Shown one piece after another: positions 14,029 to 14,099 of a stretch of DNA of 14,099 nucleotides (the stretch's first letter is position 1; each line of letters begins with the position of its first letter). Both the position numbers and the translations under genes were made by a program. Origin of the DNA: an uncultured Lachnospiraceae bacterium (GTDB lineage Bacteria; Bacillota; Clostridia; Lachnospirales; Lachnospiraceae); contig CAMTBF010000032.1 of assembly GCA_947068385.1 (NCBI GenBank), forward strand, positions 1-14,099, read 5' to 3'. The notes under the pieces were generated by a model, which was given only the letters and a program-made list of their open reading frames with translations, had not been told where the DNA came from and searched no databases.

Positions 14029-14099
14029 GCGCTTCCTCCTCCGCAGGCGGCATATCCTGCCCACAAAGACAAGGCGGACACACCACAGCGCCCTCTATC

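Overview
The window reads as a chromosomal segment of a Firmicute, most likely a Clostridia/Lachnospiraceae-type bacterium. The grounds are the GC-moderate sequence, strong GGAGG-type ribosome binding sites, a CheV protein, a Firmicute-style two-component/ABC transporter module, and clostridial-looking versions of the S66 peptidase and LysA-like decarboxylase. This assignment is inference from gene families only. All eleven protein genes, the partial tRNA and every supported promoter and terminator are on the minus strand, so transcription runs from high to low coordinates. I see no insertion sequence, phage gene or CRISPR array.

Reading in the direction of transcription, the first block (14028 to 8573) is a two-component/ABC module: an OmpR-family response regulator, a two-TM histidine kinase, a short intergenic region with a promoter whose -35 zone is replaced by two tandem 11-bp repeats, an ABC ATPase, and an 863-residue FtsX-type permease. 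The ATPase and permease overlap by ATGA. The likely logic is that the kinase senses an envelope signal, the regulator binds the repeats, and the transporter is induced.

Next is a single-gene unit, cheV (8428 to 7514), a CheW-receiver fusion, with a palindrome in its leader and a clear intrinsic terminator right after its stop codon.

The third block (7433 to 214) starts with a sirtuin-like protein that keeps the zinc cysteines but seems to have lost the catalytic Asn-Asp/His segment. It is followed by a 586-residue membrane protein with a very long charged cytoplasmic part and its own good promoter, then hisH, hisF, ung, a lysA-like PLP decarboxylase and an S66 LD-carboxypeptidase-like gene, closely spaced and probably co-transcribed. 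Beyond them lie a composite inverted repeat, a near-consensus promoter and the 5' two-thirds of a tRNA-Leu(CAA) cut by the window edge.

The least explained items are the 586-residue protein, whose disordered region carries short motifs resembling the EIDALL CheY-binding motif of FliM/FliY close to cheV; the probably non-catalytic sirtuin homologue upstream of it; and the tandem-repeat operator of the transporter.
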